Assembly (NCBI GenBank): GCA_027482225.1
Contig: JAIXWD010000014.1
Location: 138,719 to 202,718 of the forward strand
Reading direction: 5' to 3'
From: Bacteroidota bacterium
GTDB lineage: Bacteria > Bacteroidota > Bacteroidia > UKL13-3
DNA length: 64,000 bases
This document shows positions 18,687 through 28,600 of the stretch, in pieces. Position 1 is the stretch's first letter. Each line of letters starts with the position of its first letter. The notes below the pieces were generated by a model that saw nothing but the letters and a program-made list of their open reading frames with translations, searched no databases and was not told the DNA's origin. A program made the position numbers and the translations under genes.

Positions 18687-20093
18687 ATGAACTTTAAAGA
18701 CATTAAACAAGTATATTTTTTGGGAATTGGAGGTATTGGTATGAGTGCCATTGCCAGATATTTTAACACCCAAAATATACCTGTAATGGGATACGACAAA
18801 ACCGAAACTGAATTAACAAAATCGTTAATTAAAGAAGGTATTGAAGTTCATTATAAAGATTTAGGAAGCGATTTGGTAAACTTTGGGTTTAACAAAAACA
18901 ATGTATTGGTAATATTAACGCCAGCAATTCCTAAAAACCATGAAGAGTACAATTGGTTTTTACAAAATGAGTTTACCATTTTAAAACGCTCACAGGTATT
19001 GGGTGTAATTACTTATAACTACAAAACAGCAGGTATTGCGGGTACACATGGAAAAACAACCACCTCTGCCCTACTTGCCCATATTTTAAAACAAAGTAAA
19101 GTTGATTGCGCAGCTTTTTTAGGAGGCATATCAACCAACTACAACAGCAATTTATTACTACATTATAAAACCAACAATACAACATCAACCCAAAACCAAT
19201 TAATGGTAGTTGAAGCTGATGAGTTTGATAGGTCGTTTTTAACACTACATCCAAGTATTGGAGTTATCACATCTACAGATGCTGATCACCTTGATATATA
19301 TGGCGAACATGATGCATTAAAAAAATCTTTTACAGATTATGCTGCTCAAGTGCGTGATGTGTTATTTATAAAAAAAGAATTGGAATTATACAGCGAATTA
19401 CTTCATAAGGAGCATTCCAATCGCGTAAAATCATACAGCATTACACAGCAAGCAGATGTGTTTGCAGATAATATAACCATTGAAGGTGATACCTATTATT
19501 TTGATTTGCACAACGGGGATATTCATTTATTAAAACTTAACCTTGGCATACCTGGTTTGCATAATGTAGAAAATGCAGTTGCAGCATCGGCTGTTGCATT
19601 GCATGCAGGTGTAAGTAGTGATGAATTGAGAGCAGCCTTGGCATCATTTAAAGGAGTTAAACGCAGGTTCGAATACATTATTAAGCAACCTGATTTAGTA
19701 TACATTGATGATTATGCGCATCACCCAACTGAACTAGAAGCTATTATTGGTTCAGTTAAAAAAATGTACGCTGGCAAAAAAGTACTGGCAATATTTCAAC
19801 CCCATTTATATAGTCGTACACGCGATTTTGTAGATGGATTTGCATCAAGTCTATCTATGGCAGATGAGGTAATATTATTGGACATTTATCCTGCCAGAGA
19901 ATTGCCTATGCCTGGAGTAACCTCAAAAATAATTTTTGATAAAATAACCAACCATAATAAAACCATTTGTAATAAAGAAGAATTACTATCCATTATCAAA
20001 ACAAAAAATATAGAGGTAATACTAACACTTGGAGCAGGTGATATTGATACTTTAATTGAACCCATTAAAAATTATTTAAACACAATTAACTAG
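18687..20093 (+). CDS. murC: UDP-N-acetylmuramate--L-alanine ligase MurC
   Basis: A 468-residue Mur ligase that adds the first amino acid of the stem peptide. The dinucleotide-like loop GIGGIGM is at 13-19, the P-loop GTHGKTTTS at 119-127, and the central and C-terminal domains contain EADEFDRS, DADHLDIYG and DDYAHHPTE. GTHGKTT (His instead of Asn) is characteristic of MurC. It is located between murG and ftsQ with short spacings. Confidence 0.95.
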   Translation: MNFKDIKQVYFLGIGGIGMSAIARYFNTQNIPVMGYDKTETELTKSLIKEGIEVHYKDLGSDLVNFGFNKNNVLVILTPAIPKNHEEYNWFLQNEFTILKRSQVLGVITYNYKTAGIAGTHGKTTTSALLAHILKQSKVDCAAFLGGISTNYNSNLLLHYKTNNTTSTQNQLMVVEADEFDRSFLTLHPSIGVITSTDADHLDIYGEHDALKKSFTDYAAQVRDVLFIKKELELYSELLHKEHSNRVKSYSITQQADVFADNITIEGDTYYFDLHNGDIHLLKLNLGIPGLHNVENAVAASAVALHAGVSSDELRAALASFKGVKRRFEYIIKQPDLVYIDDYAHHPTELEAIIGSVKKMYAGKKVLAIFQPHLYSRTRDFVDGFASSLSMADEVILLDIYPARELPMPGVTSKIIFDKITNHNKTICNKEELLSIIKTKNIEVILTLGAGDIDTLIEPIKNYLNTIN

Positions 20094-20101
20094 TTACCTG
20101 A

Positions 20102-20908
20102 ATGGCATTTGATAAACATAAATTTTTAAGCAAGGCAAAAAAAATTGGCTACATCACACTATGGCTGTTGTTGGTTGCTGGACTTTTTGTGAGTGTTGCG
20201 TTTATCAATAAACAAGAGAAAGAAAAAACCTGTACAGAAATTAACGTACACATAGAACCAACCGAAGCAGCAAATTTTATAGACAGAGAAATGGTGTTAA
20301 AAACCATTAGAAAAGATGGAAATGAAAAAAAAATTATAGGTGTTGCAATAAACAACATTGGGATACCTTGGTTAGAAAATAAACTACGCATTAACCCAAT
20401 GGTAAAAACAGCAGAAGTGTATACAGATATGAACGGTAGGTTAAATATCCACATACAACAACGCAGGCCAATACTAAGGGTATTGAATGCATTTGGAGAG
20501 GGATTTTATTTGGATGAAGATGGCCTTAAAATGCCGTTATCGCCTGATTATACTGCACATGTACCAATTGCCAACGGATACATTTTTGAACACGGAAACG
20601 GAAGAGATACTGCCCAAACCGAAACGTTACGTCAACTGTTTAAGATAGCCACATATGTTGATAAAGATACTTTTTGGAACGCACAGATAGAACAGATATT
20701 TGTTACAGCTGAAAGTGAGTTTACACTTATTCCGAACATAGGTGATCAAACCATAGATTTTGGCGATGCTACAGATACTGAAGATAAGTTTAATAGATTA
20801 ATGCTCTTTTACAAAGAGGCGATGAATCGAGTAGGCTGGGAAACGTATAGTAGCATTACAGTAAAATATAAGAATCAAATTGTTTGTAAAAAGAAAAATA
20901 ACCCATAG
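20102..20908 (+). CDS. ftsQ: FtsQ/DivIB-like cell division protein
   Basis: A 268-residue bitopic protein with a short cytoplasmic N-terminus, one transmembrane helix (about 17-37) and a periplasmic domain in which a POTRA-like segment (about 45-120, ending RPILRV) precedes a beta domain. This is the FtsQ layout. FtsQ links the early Z-ring proteins to the FtsLB-FtsWI synthase. The low sequence conservation is normal for the family. Position between murC and ftsA supports the call strongly. Confidence 0.85.
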   Translation: MAFDKHKFLSKAKKIGYITLWLLLVAGLFVSVAFINKQEKEKTCTEINVHIEPTEAANFIDREMVLKTIRKDGNEKKIIGVAINNIGIPWLENKLRINPMVKTAEVYTDMNGRLNIHIQQRRPILRVLNAFGEGFYLDEDGLKMPLSPDYTAHVPIANGYIFEHGNGRDTAQTETLRQLFKIATYVDKDTFWNAQIEQIFVTAESEFTLIPNIGDQTIDFGDATDTEDKFNRLMLFYKEAMNRVGWETYSSITVKYKNQIVCKKKNNP

Positions 20909-20913
20909 CTGCC

Positions 20914-22224
20914 ATGGCGCAATTAAATAAAGTAATAGTAGGATTAGACATTGGAACCACAAAAGTGTGTGCAATTATTGGAGCCAAAAATGAATTTGGT
21001 AAAGTAGAAATATTGGGCATGGGCAAAGCCGACTCACTTGGTGTTATTAGAGGTGAAGTGCGCAATATTGATAAAACGGTAAAAGCAATTCGCGAGGCAA
21101 TTGATAAAGCCAAAGCAAGCATGCAGGATAGTAATGTTCGCATAGAAATTAACTCGGTGCATGTAGGTATTGCCGGACAACACATTAAAAGCAAACAACA
21201 CCGCAATACCATCAGTAGGAATAATCCAGAAGATGAAATTATTTTAGAAGAGGTAATTAATTTTATAAAGGAAACTGAAAAATTAGCATTGCCTCCTGGT
21301 GATAAAATCATACACGTACTACCACAAGAATATCAAGTAGATGATATTACAGATGTAATAGATCCAGTTGGTATGGCTGGTGTTAGATTGGCTGCAAACT
21401 TCCACATCATTACCGGACATGTTGAGGCGATAAAAAACATCAATAAAAGTGTTCATCGTGCAGGTTTAGATGTGGCCGATTTAATTCTTGAGCCACTATC
21501 TTCAGCAGAATCAGTTCTTACTCCTGAAGAAATGGAAGCAGGTATTTGTTTGGTTGATATTGGAGGTGGAACAACTGATGTTGCTATTTTTAAAAATGGT
21601 ATCATCAGACATACTGCAGTAATTCCTTTTGGTGGTAACATCATTACCGAAGATGTGGTTGAAGGATGCCAAGTGTTGCGTAACCAAGCCGAATTACTTA
21701 AAGTAAAATTTGGCTCAGCAGTAGCAGAAGAAAATAAAGAAAATGAAATCGTTTGTATTCCTGGTTTTCATGGTCGCCAACCTAAAGAGGTTTCGATAAA
21801 AAACTTAGCCATGGTTATACAAGCACGTGTAGAGGAAATATTTGAATCGGTAGTTTATCAAATAAAAAGTTCAGGTTACGAACGTAAACTTAACGCAGGT
21901 ATTGTTATTACCGGAGGTGGATCGCAATTAAAAGATTTGAGCAAATTGGTTGAATATGTAACCGGATTAGATACACGCATTGGTTATCCAAACGAGCACA
22001 TCGCTAAATCAATTGTTGATGAAATTAAGAGTCCGATGTATGCCACAGCAGTAGGCTTGGTGCTTAAAGGATTAAACGAAGGATACGAAATAAATGTAGA
22101 AACAACAACAGAAGATACCCAAACCGTTATTACTACTCAACCACCTAAAACAGGAGGTTTTTTAAACAAATGGTTAGAAAAAGGCAGAGAATGGTTGAAT
22201 AGTAACGATATAGATGATTTTTAA
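20914..22224 (+). CDS. ftsA: Cell division protein FtsA
   Basis: A 436-residue actin-like ATPase that tethers FtsZ to the membrane. Visible motifs are phosphate-1 VGLDIGTTKVCA (9-20), the VDIGGGTTDVA phosphate-2 loop (about 214-224) and an adenosine-binding ITGGGSQLKDL motif (about 330-340). The C-terminus ends with an amphipathic helix (FLNKWLEKGREWLNS) suited to membrane targeting. It starts 5 bp after ftsQ and 27 bp separate it from ftsZ. Confidence 0.95.
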   Translation: MAQLNKVIVGLDIGTTKVCAIIGAKNEFGKVEILGMGKADSLGVIRGEVRNIDKTVKAIREAIDKAKASMQDSNVRIEINSVHVGIAGQHIKSKQHRNTISRNNPEDEIILEEVINFIKETEKLALPPGDKIIHVLPQEYQVDDITDVIDPVGMAGVRLAANFHIITGHVEAIKNINKSVHRAGLDVADLILEPLSSAESVLTPEEMEAGICLVDIGGGTTDVAIFKNGIIRHTAVIPFGGNIITEDVVEGCQVLRNQAELLKVKFGSAVAEENKENEIVCIPGFHGRQPKEVSIKNLAMVIQARVEEIFESVVYQIKSSGYERKLNAGIVITGGGSQLKDLSKLVEYVTGLDTRIGYPNEHIAKSIVDEIKSPMYATAVGLVLKGLNEGYEINVETTTEDTQTVITTQPPKTGGFLNKWLEKGREWLNSNDIDDF

Positions 22225-22251
22225 TTTAAAACCCAGTAAAAATAAACCGAT

Positions 22252-24021
22252 ATGAACGCTTTAAAATTTGATCTTCCAAAAGATAAATCAAGTATTATAA
22301 AAGTACTTGGTGTAGGCGGAGGAGGAGGAAATGCCGTTAATCACATGTTTAACCAAGGCATTAAAGGGGTTGATTTTGTTATTTGTAATACCGATTTACA
22401 AGCATTGGAAGCAAGCCCTATTCCAAATAAAATTCAACTTGGTGCAAGTTTAACCGCAGGACTTGGTGCTGGTGCCGACCCTGAAAAAGGGCATAACAGC
22501 GCCATGGAAGCCATTGAAGATATTATTGAAGTATTGGGTGTAAATACCAAAATGCTTTTTGTTACGGCAGGTATGGGTGGTGGAACAGGAACTGGTGCAG
22601 CTCCCGTAATTGCAAAAGCAGCTCGCGAACTAGATATTTTAACTGTAGGTATTGTTACAACACCTTTTAATTTTGAAGGTAAGAAACGTAAAATACATGC
22701 CGAGGAAGGTATTGAACAATTAAAACGTAGTGTTGATTGCTTACTTATTATTAATAATGATAAGATAAAAGAGATGTACGGTAATTTACCTATTCGCACA
22801 GCTTTTAGTCATGCAAACGATATACTTACCATTGCAGCAAAAGGTATAGCAGAAATTATCACTTATCCTGGATACATTAATGTGGATTTTGAAGATGTTA
22901 AAACCGTAATGCGCAACAGCGGTGTGGCTTTAATGGGTAGCGCAAGTGCTGAAGGTGATAACAGAGCAATGGATGCTGTGCAAGGCGCATTGGCTTCACC
23001 ATTGTTAAACGATAACCAAATTCTTGGAGCCAAAAATATTTTATTAAATATTTCATTTGGTTCTAATGAAGTGTTGATGGATGAAATTGATATCATTTCA
23101 AACTTTATACAAGAACAAGCTGGGTTAAATGCCGATGTAATTTTTGGAACTTCTATTGATGAAACTTTAGGAGATAAGTTAGCTGTTACCATTATTTGTA
23201 CAGGATTTGAAAGCAGAGAAAATAAAATTACCTACGCACAAAATATAGAGGCTAAAGTACCAACAAAACATGTGTTGTATGATGCACCATCAAAACCACA
23301 AATGATTGTTGCCAATCCTTTAGCTGATTTAGTTAAAACTGTAGAACCTACTATTGAACCAGAAGCAGAAATAAAGATGGAACCAATAGTTGATGTGATT
23401 AATGAACCCATTGCAACCATAAATACAGTTGAAGAAACACCAGCAGTTGAAGACGAGATGGTACGTTTTGTTCTAGAAGATGAAGTAGCCGAAATTGCCA
23501 ATATTGAACAAGATATTACAGAAGAAATTGAAATGCCTTTGGCCGAAATGGAGGTTGAAATGCCAGAAGCAGAAACACCTCAGGAGCCTTTTTTAAAAAC
23601 CATAGCACCTTTAATAAATGAAATAGATTTACCTGAACTAAATGATGAGTTGATGGAAACACCTTCAGCAGATTACATTAATTTTGTTGATGAAGTTGAA
23701 GAATCTATGACCTTTAATGCAGCAGACGACTTTGATTTTGAATTAAAAGAAGAAGTTAATGCCACAACAGTTGATCAAGAGGATAGAATTAACAAAAGCA
23801 TCGCTCGATTAAAAAAGATAAAGGAATTAAACTTACAAATTAATACACCTGTTGGTTTAAGAGATTTAGAAAAAGAGCCTGCTTATGTACGCAGACAAAA
23901 GAAGTTAAATGATGTACCACACTCATCAGAAAATGCGGTATCGCGTTTAAGTTTATTTGATGATGGTACCAACAATGGCATACGCACAAACAATAGTTTT
24001 TTACATGATAATGTAGATTAG
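22252..24021 (+). CDS. ftsZ: Cell division protein FtsZ (long acidic C-terminal linker)
   Basis: A 589-residue tubulin-like GTPase that forms the division ring. The GTPase core covers about residues 14-320, with VGGGGGNAV near the start, the tubulin signature GGGTGTG (109-115) and the T7-loop segment NVDFEDVKTVM. It is followed by an unusually long linker of roughly 230 residues that is very rich in Glu and poor in aromatic residues. The tail has a conserved basic patch (RRQKKL) and the terminal NNSFLHDNVD peptide typical of Bacteroidota FtsZ. It is the last gene of the dcw cluster and is followed by a strong terminator. Confidence 0.96.
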   Translation: MNALKFDLPKDKSSIIKVLGVGGGGGNAVNHMFNQGIKGVDFVICNTDLQALEASPIPNKIQLGASLTAGLGAGADPEKGHNSAMEAIEDIIEVLGVNTKMLFVTAGMGGGTGTGAAPVIAKAARELDILTVGIVTTPFNFEGKKRKIHAEEGIEQLKRSVDCLLIINNDKIKEMYGNLPIRTAFSHANDILTIAAKGIAEIITYPGYINVDFEDVKTVMRNSGVALMGSASAEGDNRAMDAVQGALASPLLNDNQILGAKNILLNISFGSNEVLMDEIDIISNFIQEQAGLNADVIFGTSIDETLGDKLAVTIICTGFESRENKITYAQNIEAKVPTKHVLYDAPSKPQMIVANPLADLVKTVEPTIEPEAEIKMEPIVDVINEPIATINTVEETPAVEDEMVRFVLEDEVAEIANIEQDITEEIEMPLAEMEVEMPEAETPQEPFLKTIAPLINEIDLPELNDELMETPSADYINFVDEVEESMTFNAADDFDFELKEEVNATTVDQEDRINKSIARLKKIKELNLQINTPVGLRDLEKEPAYVRRQKKLNDVPHSSENAVSRLSLFDDGTNNGIRTNNSFLHDNVD

Positions 24022-24043
24022 TAATTGTTTGTTAAACATAAAA

Positions 24044-24078
24044 ATCCCCAAACTGAACATGCAGTTTGGGGATTTTTT
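24044..24078. terminator. Strong bidirectional terminator between ftsZ and the Fic gene
   Basis: A perfect 12-bp stem, ATCCCCAAACTG (24044-24055) with CAGTTTGGGGAT (24062-24073), has a 6-base loop and is flanked by an A run and a T run. It therefore works on both strands. It ends the dcw operon and probably also the convergent Fic gene. Confidence 0.92.
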
Positions 24079-24087
24079 ATGCGTGTA

Positions 24088-25059
24088 TTAAGACCCTGTT
24101 TTTCTCATTCTTTTTCTACCTTTTACGTAATTGTGAATAGCATCTTGGGTGGTATACCAAACCCTACCCTCTTTGTAAGTATCAATTTCGCCCCTGCGGG
24201 CAAGCAAACTAATATACTCTTGGCTGTATCCGTAAGCAACCAAACCCTCATTTACAATGTTACTAATGGGTTTGTAATCGTCTGCGTAGTTATCCAAATT
24301 ACTTAAATAAATATCTATACTTCTTTCCATTGCTTGGCAAACCAATAAAAATAGTTTTTGGTAATCACCTTCATTGGCTTTATTCAATGCAGCATAATAT
24401 TTCTTTCTATCGTTTCGTAAAATAATGGCAGGCGGAAATCCATGTTTCATCATCAATAAATTAAAAAGCAAACGCACACTCCTGCCATTGCCATCAAAAA
24501 ATGGGTGAATCCAAACAAACCTATGATGAAAAACTGCAGCCCTTATGATCGGGTGTAAACCACCTGATTCTTCATTCACCCAACGCATCAAATCGTGAAT
24601 ATAATCATACACTTTAAGTGCATTTGGTGATGTATAGTTTGCACCCGTTATTCTTACACCATCATTACGAAAACGACCTGCAAAATCTTTTTCAATTTTA
24701 TCTAGCACCAAAGCATGTGTATGTAAAATATCATGCTCATTAATCTTGTAATTAGGCTTAACAATAGATTCGATATAATCAACAGCATCATGGTGGTTAA
24801 CCGACTCAAAATGCTCACGTAAGGGTTTACCCTTTACAGTAATACCATCTTGTAAAACAAGTTTGGTTTCCTGAAGCGTTAATGTATTTCCCTCTATGCT
24901 GTTGCTGTTGTATGTCCACTCCATAGCAAGTTCATCTTTAATTCGGTTAAGTGCAGCAGCAGAGAGTGGCCTCGACTGATTGAGCTTCGCCAATTTATCA
25001 TCAAGCCTTTGCAATAGGTGGGTTATACTTTCATCTATTACTATATTTTTCCATTCCAT
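24088..25059 (-). CDS. Class II Fic family protein with C-terminal HTH
   Basis: A 323-residue Fic protein. The catalytic motif HPFFDGNGR (H185-R193) is complete, so AMP transfer, or another nucleotide transfer, to a protein target is expected. An N-terminal inhibitory motif of the form S/TxxxE(G/N) is present (S52 to G57, SNSIEG), which defines the self-inhibited class II Fic group. Residues about 272-312 (AYGYSQEYISLLARRG ... TYKEGRVWYTT) look like an excisionase/MerR-type helix-turn-helix, so the protein may bind DNA and regulate itself. No separate antitoxin gene is adjacent. The target is unknown. It is convergent with ftsZ. Confidence 0.88.
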   Translation of the reverse strand: MEWKNIVIDESITHLLQRLDDKLAKLNQSRPLSAAALNRIKDELAMEWTYNSNSIEGNTLTLQETKLVLQDGITVKGKPLREHFESVNHHDAVDYIESIVKPNYKINEHDILHTHALVLDKIEKDFAGRFRNDGVRITGANYTSPNALKVYDYIHDLMRWVNEESGGLHPIIRAAVFHHRFVWIHPFFDGNGRSVRLLFNLLMMKHGFPPAIILRNDRKKYYAALNKANEGDYQKLFLLVCQAMERSIDIYLSNLDNYADDYKPISNIVNEGLVAYGYSQEYISLLARRGEIDTYKEGRVWYTTQDAIHNYVKGRKRMRKTGS

Positions 25060-25064
25060 TTTTC

Positions 25065-25103
25065 AAATATCGGTATTTATCATAAAATACCTATCCGATA
25101 TTT
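25065..25103 (-). promoter_or_regulatory. Large dyad at the start of the Fic gene, putative autoregulatory operator
   Basis: AAATATCGG (25065-25073) is repeated inverted as CCGATATTT (25095-25103), and inside it GGTATTT (25072-25078) pairs with AAATACC (25085-25091). The whole element spans 39 bp, begins 6 bp upstream of the Fic ATG and covers where the promoter should lie. An element of this symmetry in front of a gene with an HTH domain suggests autoregulation. Confidence 0.6.
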
Positions 25104-25163
25104 AAAAATTTAAAGCATGGTGTTTAACAAAAGCGGCAAACACATTTAAAAATAGGTTAACAC

Positions 25164-25256
25164 ATGAAGAAAATTATTGCACTTTTAATACATATTTTAT
25201 TATCAATAGCATATACAAAAAAACGACTTTTACTACTTTTTAATAAGCTAACCTAG
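25164..25256 (+). CDS. Possible 30-residue hydrophobic peptide or signal-peptide remnant
   Basis: An ATG-started frame of 30 codons encodes a Lys-rich start, a hydrophobic core (about residues 4-16) and a basic C-terminus (TKKRLLLLF). It could be a small membrane peptide, or what remains of a deleted gene for an exported protein. No ribosome-binding signal or homologue is recognised. Its size makes chance occurrence quite possible. Confidence 0.2.
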   Translation: MKKIIALLIHILLSIAYTKKRLLLLFNKLT

Positions 25257-25604
25257 ATATAACCGTTTAATAACGTTTACCGAACCCAATAGTAGCTTAG
25301 ATTTGTGTACAATAAAACAGTACAATTAAAAATGTGCTAAAAATTATTTTAAAAGTAAATTACACTAAACCAACACACAGCAAAAAAAATAAAGCTAATA
25401 TAAAATTTATGCTTAAAATATATATTGCTTAAAATTAGGTTACTATGATTTAAAGGTTATTGATAAAAACTACAACAACGATTGTAGGTAAAATCTATAT
25501 TTATTAAGGTTCGACTGTAAATCAGGTATAATAAACCAATTATAAAATAACACTTGTTTCTAAAAAAATTATTGTTTAAAACAATAGATAAAGAGATAAC
25601 AGAT

Positions 25605-28600
25605 ATGAGAAGATCATTACTTACATGCAAGTTTGGCAAAAATACAGGCCAGCCGTTTAACCTTCTAACGACTCAAGTTAAACATAACGTGAAACTGTAT
25701 ACATTACCTAATTTTTGGAGCAGGTACAGGATGCTTGCCATGATGATGCTTATGCTGTCCGCAAAGATAAATGCACAGGTGAGTGTGACCAATCCAGGGA
25801 ATACAACTCCGGCTATGAGTGCTACTTATACAACTCTAGCTTTAGCTATAGCTGATGTAAACAATAGAACAGCAATTTCGGGTCCTGTTACAATTACATT
25901 AACCGCTAATCAAACTGCGCCAGCAGGTGGTTATTCTATAACCAATACTTCAATCACTGGAGGTTCTAATACCAACAGGTTTATTTTGAATGGTGGTGGA
26001 AATACCATTACAGCGCCTGCAACACAAGTTTCGGGTAGTTTAAATGATGCCATTTTCAAAATCATTGGTGCAGATTTTATTAACATACAGAATTTTACAA
26101 TGCAGGAAAATGCCGCGAATACTACAACTACGGCCGCATCAAATAATATGACGGAATTTGGTGTAGCGTTGTTTTATTCTACCACAACTAATGGTGCACA
26201 GAACAATACCATTCAAAATAATACAATTACCTTAAATCGTACTTACCAAAATACATTCGGTATTTACAGTAACACAAGACATTCAGCAACAAATATTAGT
26301 TCAACAGCAGAAGTTACTTCAGCAGCTGGTGCAAACAGTAATAACAAGTTTTATGGTAACACCATAAGTAACGTTAATATGGGGATTGCTCTAATTGGTG
26401 CTGCTGCTACCGCTGTTCATGATTTAAACAACGATATTGGAGGTAGTTCCTCAACAACTGGTAATACAATTACCAATTGGGGTGGAGCAGGTGCATCTAG
26501 TGGTTATATTTCTAATTCAGGAACTAGTTATTGTATTTTTGTTAATCATCAAGATGGTGAAAATGTTTCATACAATACAATTACAAGTGCAGCATTGTCT
26601 GGAACGGCTGTTACTACTGTAGGTATTCGTAAAGATTACACTACAACATCTCCAGCAGGAACATTTACTTCAAGTATTACTAATAATACAATTACACTTA
26701 ATAGTGGTTTTACTAGTGGAATTTTACAATGTATCTTGTCTCAAGGTATAACTACAGTAACATTAAGCACCGCTACTATAAATATTAATAATAATACCAT
26801 TTTAAATTGTACTGTTACAGGTACTGCATCTTCTACTTCAATTGAAGGTATTGTTAACTCATCAGCGTCAGGTGTGCTAAGTATAAGCAATAATATTTTT
26901 AGAGGTAATACTTCTAGCGCTACTACTGGTGGTTTTACAGCTATATCGAATACTGGTCAAGTTGTTACTACTACAAACATTAATAATAACCAAGTTGGTA
27001 ATGCTAGCGATAATGCTATCACATTTAGTGCAGCTACTAGTGGTGCTGTTAATGGTATATCAAATTGGGGAGGACTCTCTACATGTACTACCACAATACA
27101 AGGTAATGATTTCAGAGGTATAGTGCATTCAGTTGCTGGAACTTCTGCCCATACTTATATTACGCAAAGAGTTGCAGTTTCTTCTGCCAATGTTAATGGA
27201 AATACATTCACTAATTTATCTGTTAATACTACAGGAGCAGTTGTGTTTGTTGATCATGGATACGCAATACCTGCGACTGGTCAGTTGGTAATCAATAACA
27301 ATTCAATTGTTACAGCATTTACAAGATTGTCAGCAGGAAGTATAACAATTACTACTTCTAATGCATCGTCTGGAACGGGATCAGTTTGTAATTACACCAA
27401 TAACAACTTTTCTAATATAATTGTGCCTGATAATGCTTCTGGTAATATCATTGGTTTTAATAATACCGATGGAGGAACTGGTTCAACAAAAACCATCACA
27501 GGAAATACGTTCAATAATTGGCATGGTGGTACAACAGGTACAACAGGTACATCAGGTAGTATTAACTGTATGAATATCACTTATTGGAATGGAGTTTCAT
27601 CTTTATCTAATAATACTATTACTAATATAACAGGAAGAAGTTCCATAACTGGTGTAACTATAGGTTCTGCAGCGAATAATGCTACATCTATAGCGGTTAG
27701 TAGTAACACTATTAATAACTTAGCGTCTATAGGAACTGGAGGTTCAGTAACGGGTATTTCTTGTGCTAATACTTCTACTACTATTAATATTAATGGGAAT
27801 GTTATTAACACCTTGTCATCGACAGGTAGTACTACTTTTACAGGTATTGTATCAGGTATTATTATTTCCGGTGCTACAACAACCAACGTATTTGCAAATA
27901 AGATTTATAATCTTTCGGGAAATAATGCTTCTACTACTGTAAATGGTTTATCTATTTCTTCAGGTACAACAATAAACGCATATAATAATCTTATTGCTGA
28001 TTTACGCGCAACTGCAGCAAATGCTGCCAACCCAATCGTTGGTTTAAACATTAGTGGCGGTACAACCGTAAACGCTTCTTTTAATTCAGTATACTTAAAT
28101 GCAAGTAGTTCAGGCACTCTCTTCGGATCAAGCGCTGTTTCTGTTTCTACTACCCCAACAGTAACATTAAGAAATAACATTTTTGTTAACTTATCTTCGG
28201 TAACAGGTGCAGGTCTTGCAGTTGCGCACCGCAGATCAAGTGCTACTTTGACTACTTATTCTTCATCATCGAATAACAACTTGTTCTTTACGAACTCTAC
28301 TTATTATACAGATGGTCTTACTCCGCAAGCTACATTTGCTGCCTATAAAACAGCAATGGCAACTCGCGATCAGGCTTCTGTTTCCGAAAACCCATCGTTT
28401 CAGAGCACATCGGGTTCAAGTGCTGATTTCTTGAAATACAATACAGGAATTGTAACTCAAATCGAAAGTGGTGGTATTTCCGTTTCGGGTATTACAACCG
28501 ATTTTTCGGGAACAACTCGTAACGTTTCTACACCTGATATTGGTGCTTGGGAGTTAAATGGTGTTGCTGCACCTTCAATTAGTTACACGGTTATTCCTAA

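Larger units (their letters stand above)
25060..25604. other. 545-bp AT-rich intergenic region between Fic and the giant surface gene
   Basis: Apart from the dyad near the Fic start, it contains a short reading frame at 25164-25256 whose 30-residue product begins MKKIIALLIHILLSIA, like an isolated signal peptide. There is also an exact TAGATTTG box at 25298-25305 on the plus strand that could be a -7 element for the downstream gene with a leader of about 300 bases. No TTG lies at the right distance upstream of that box. No RNA gene or repeat was recognised. Confidence 0.5.
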
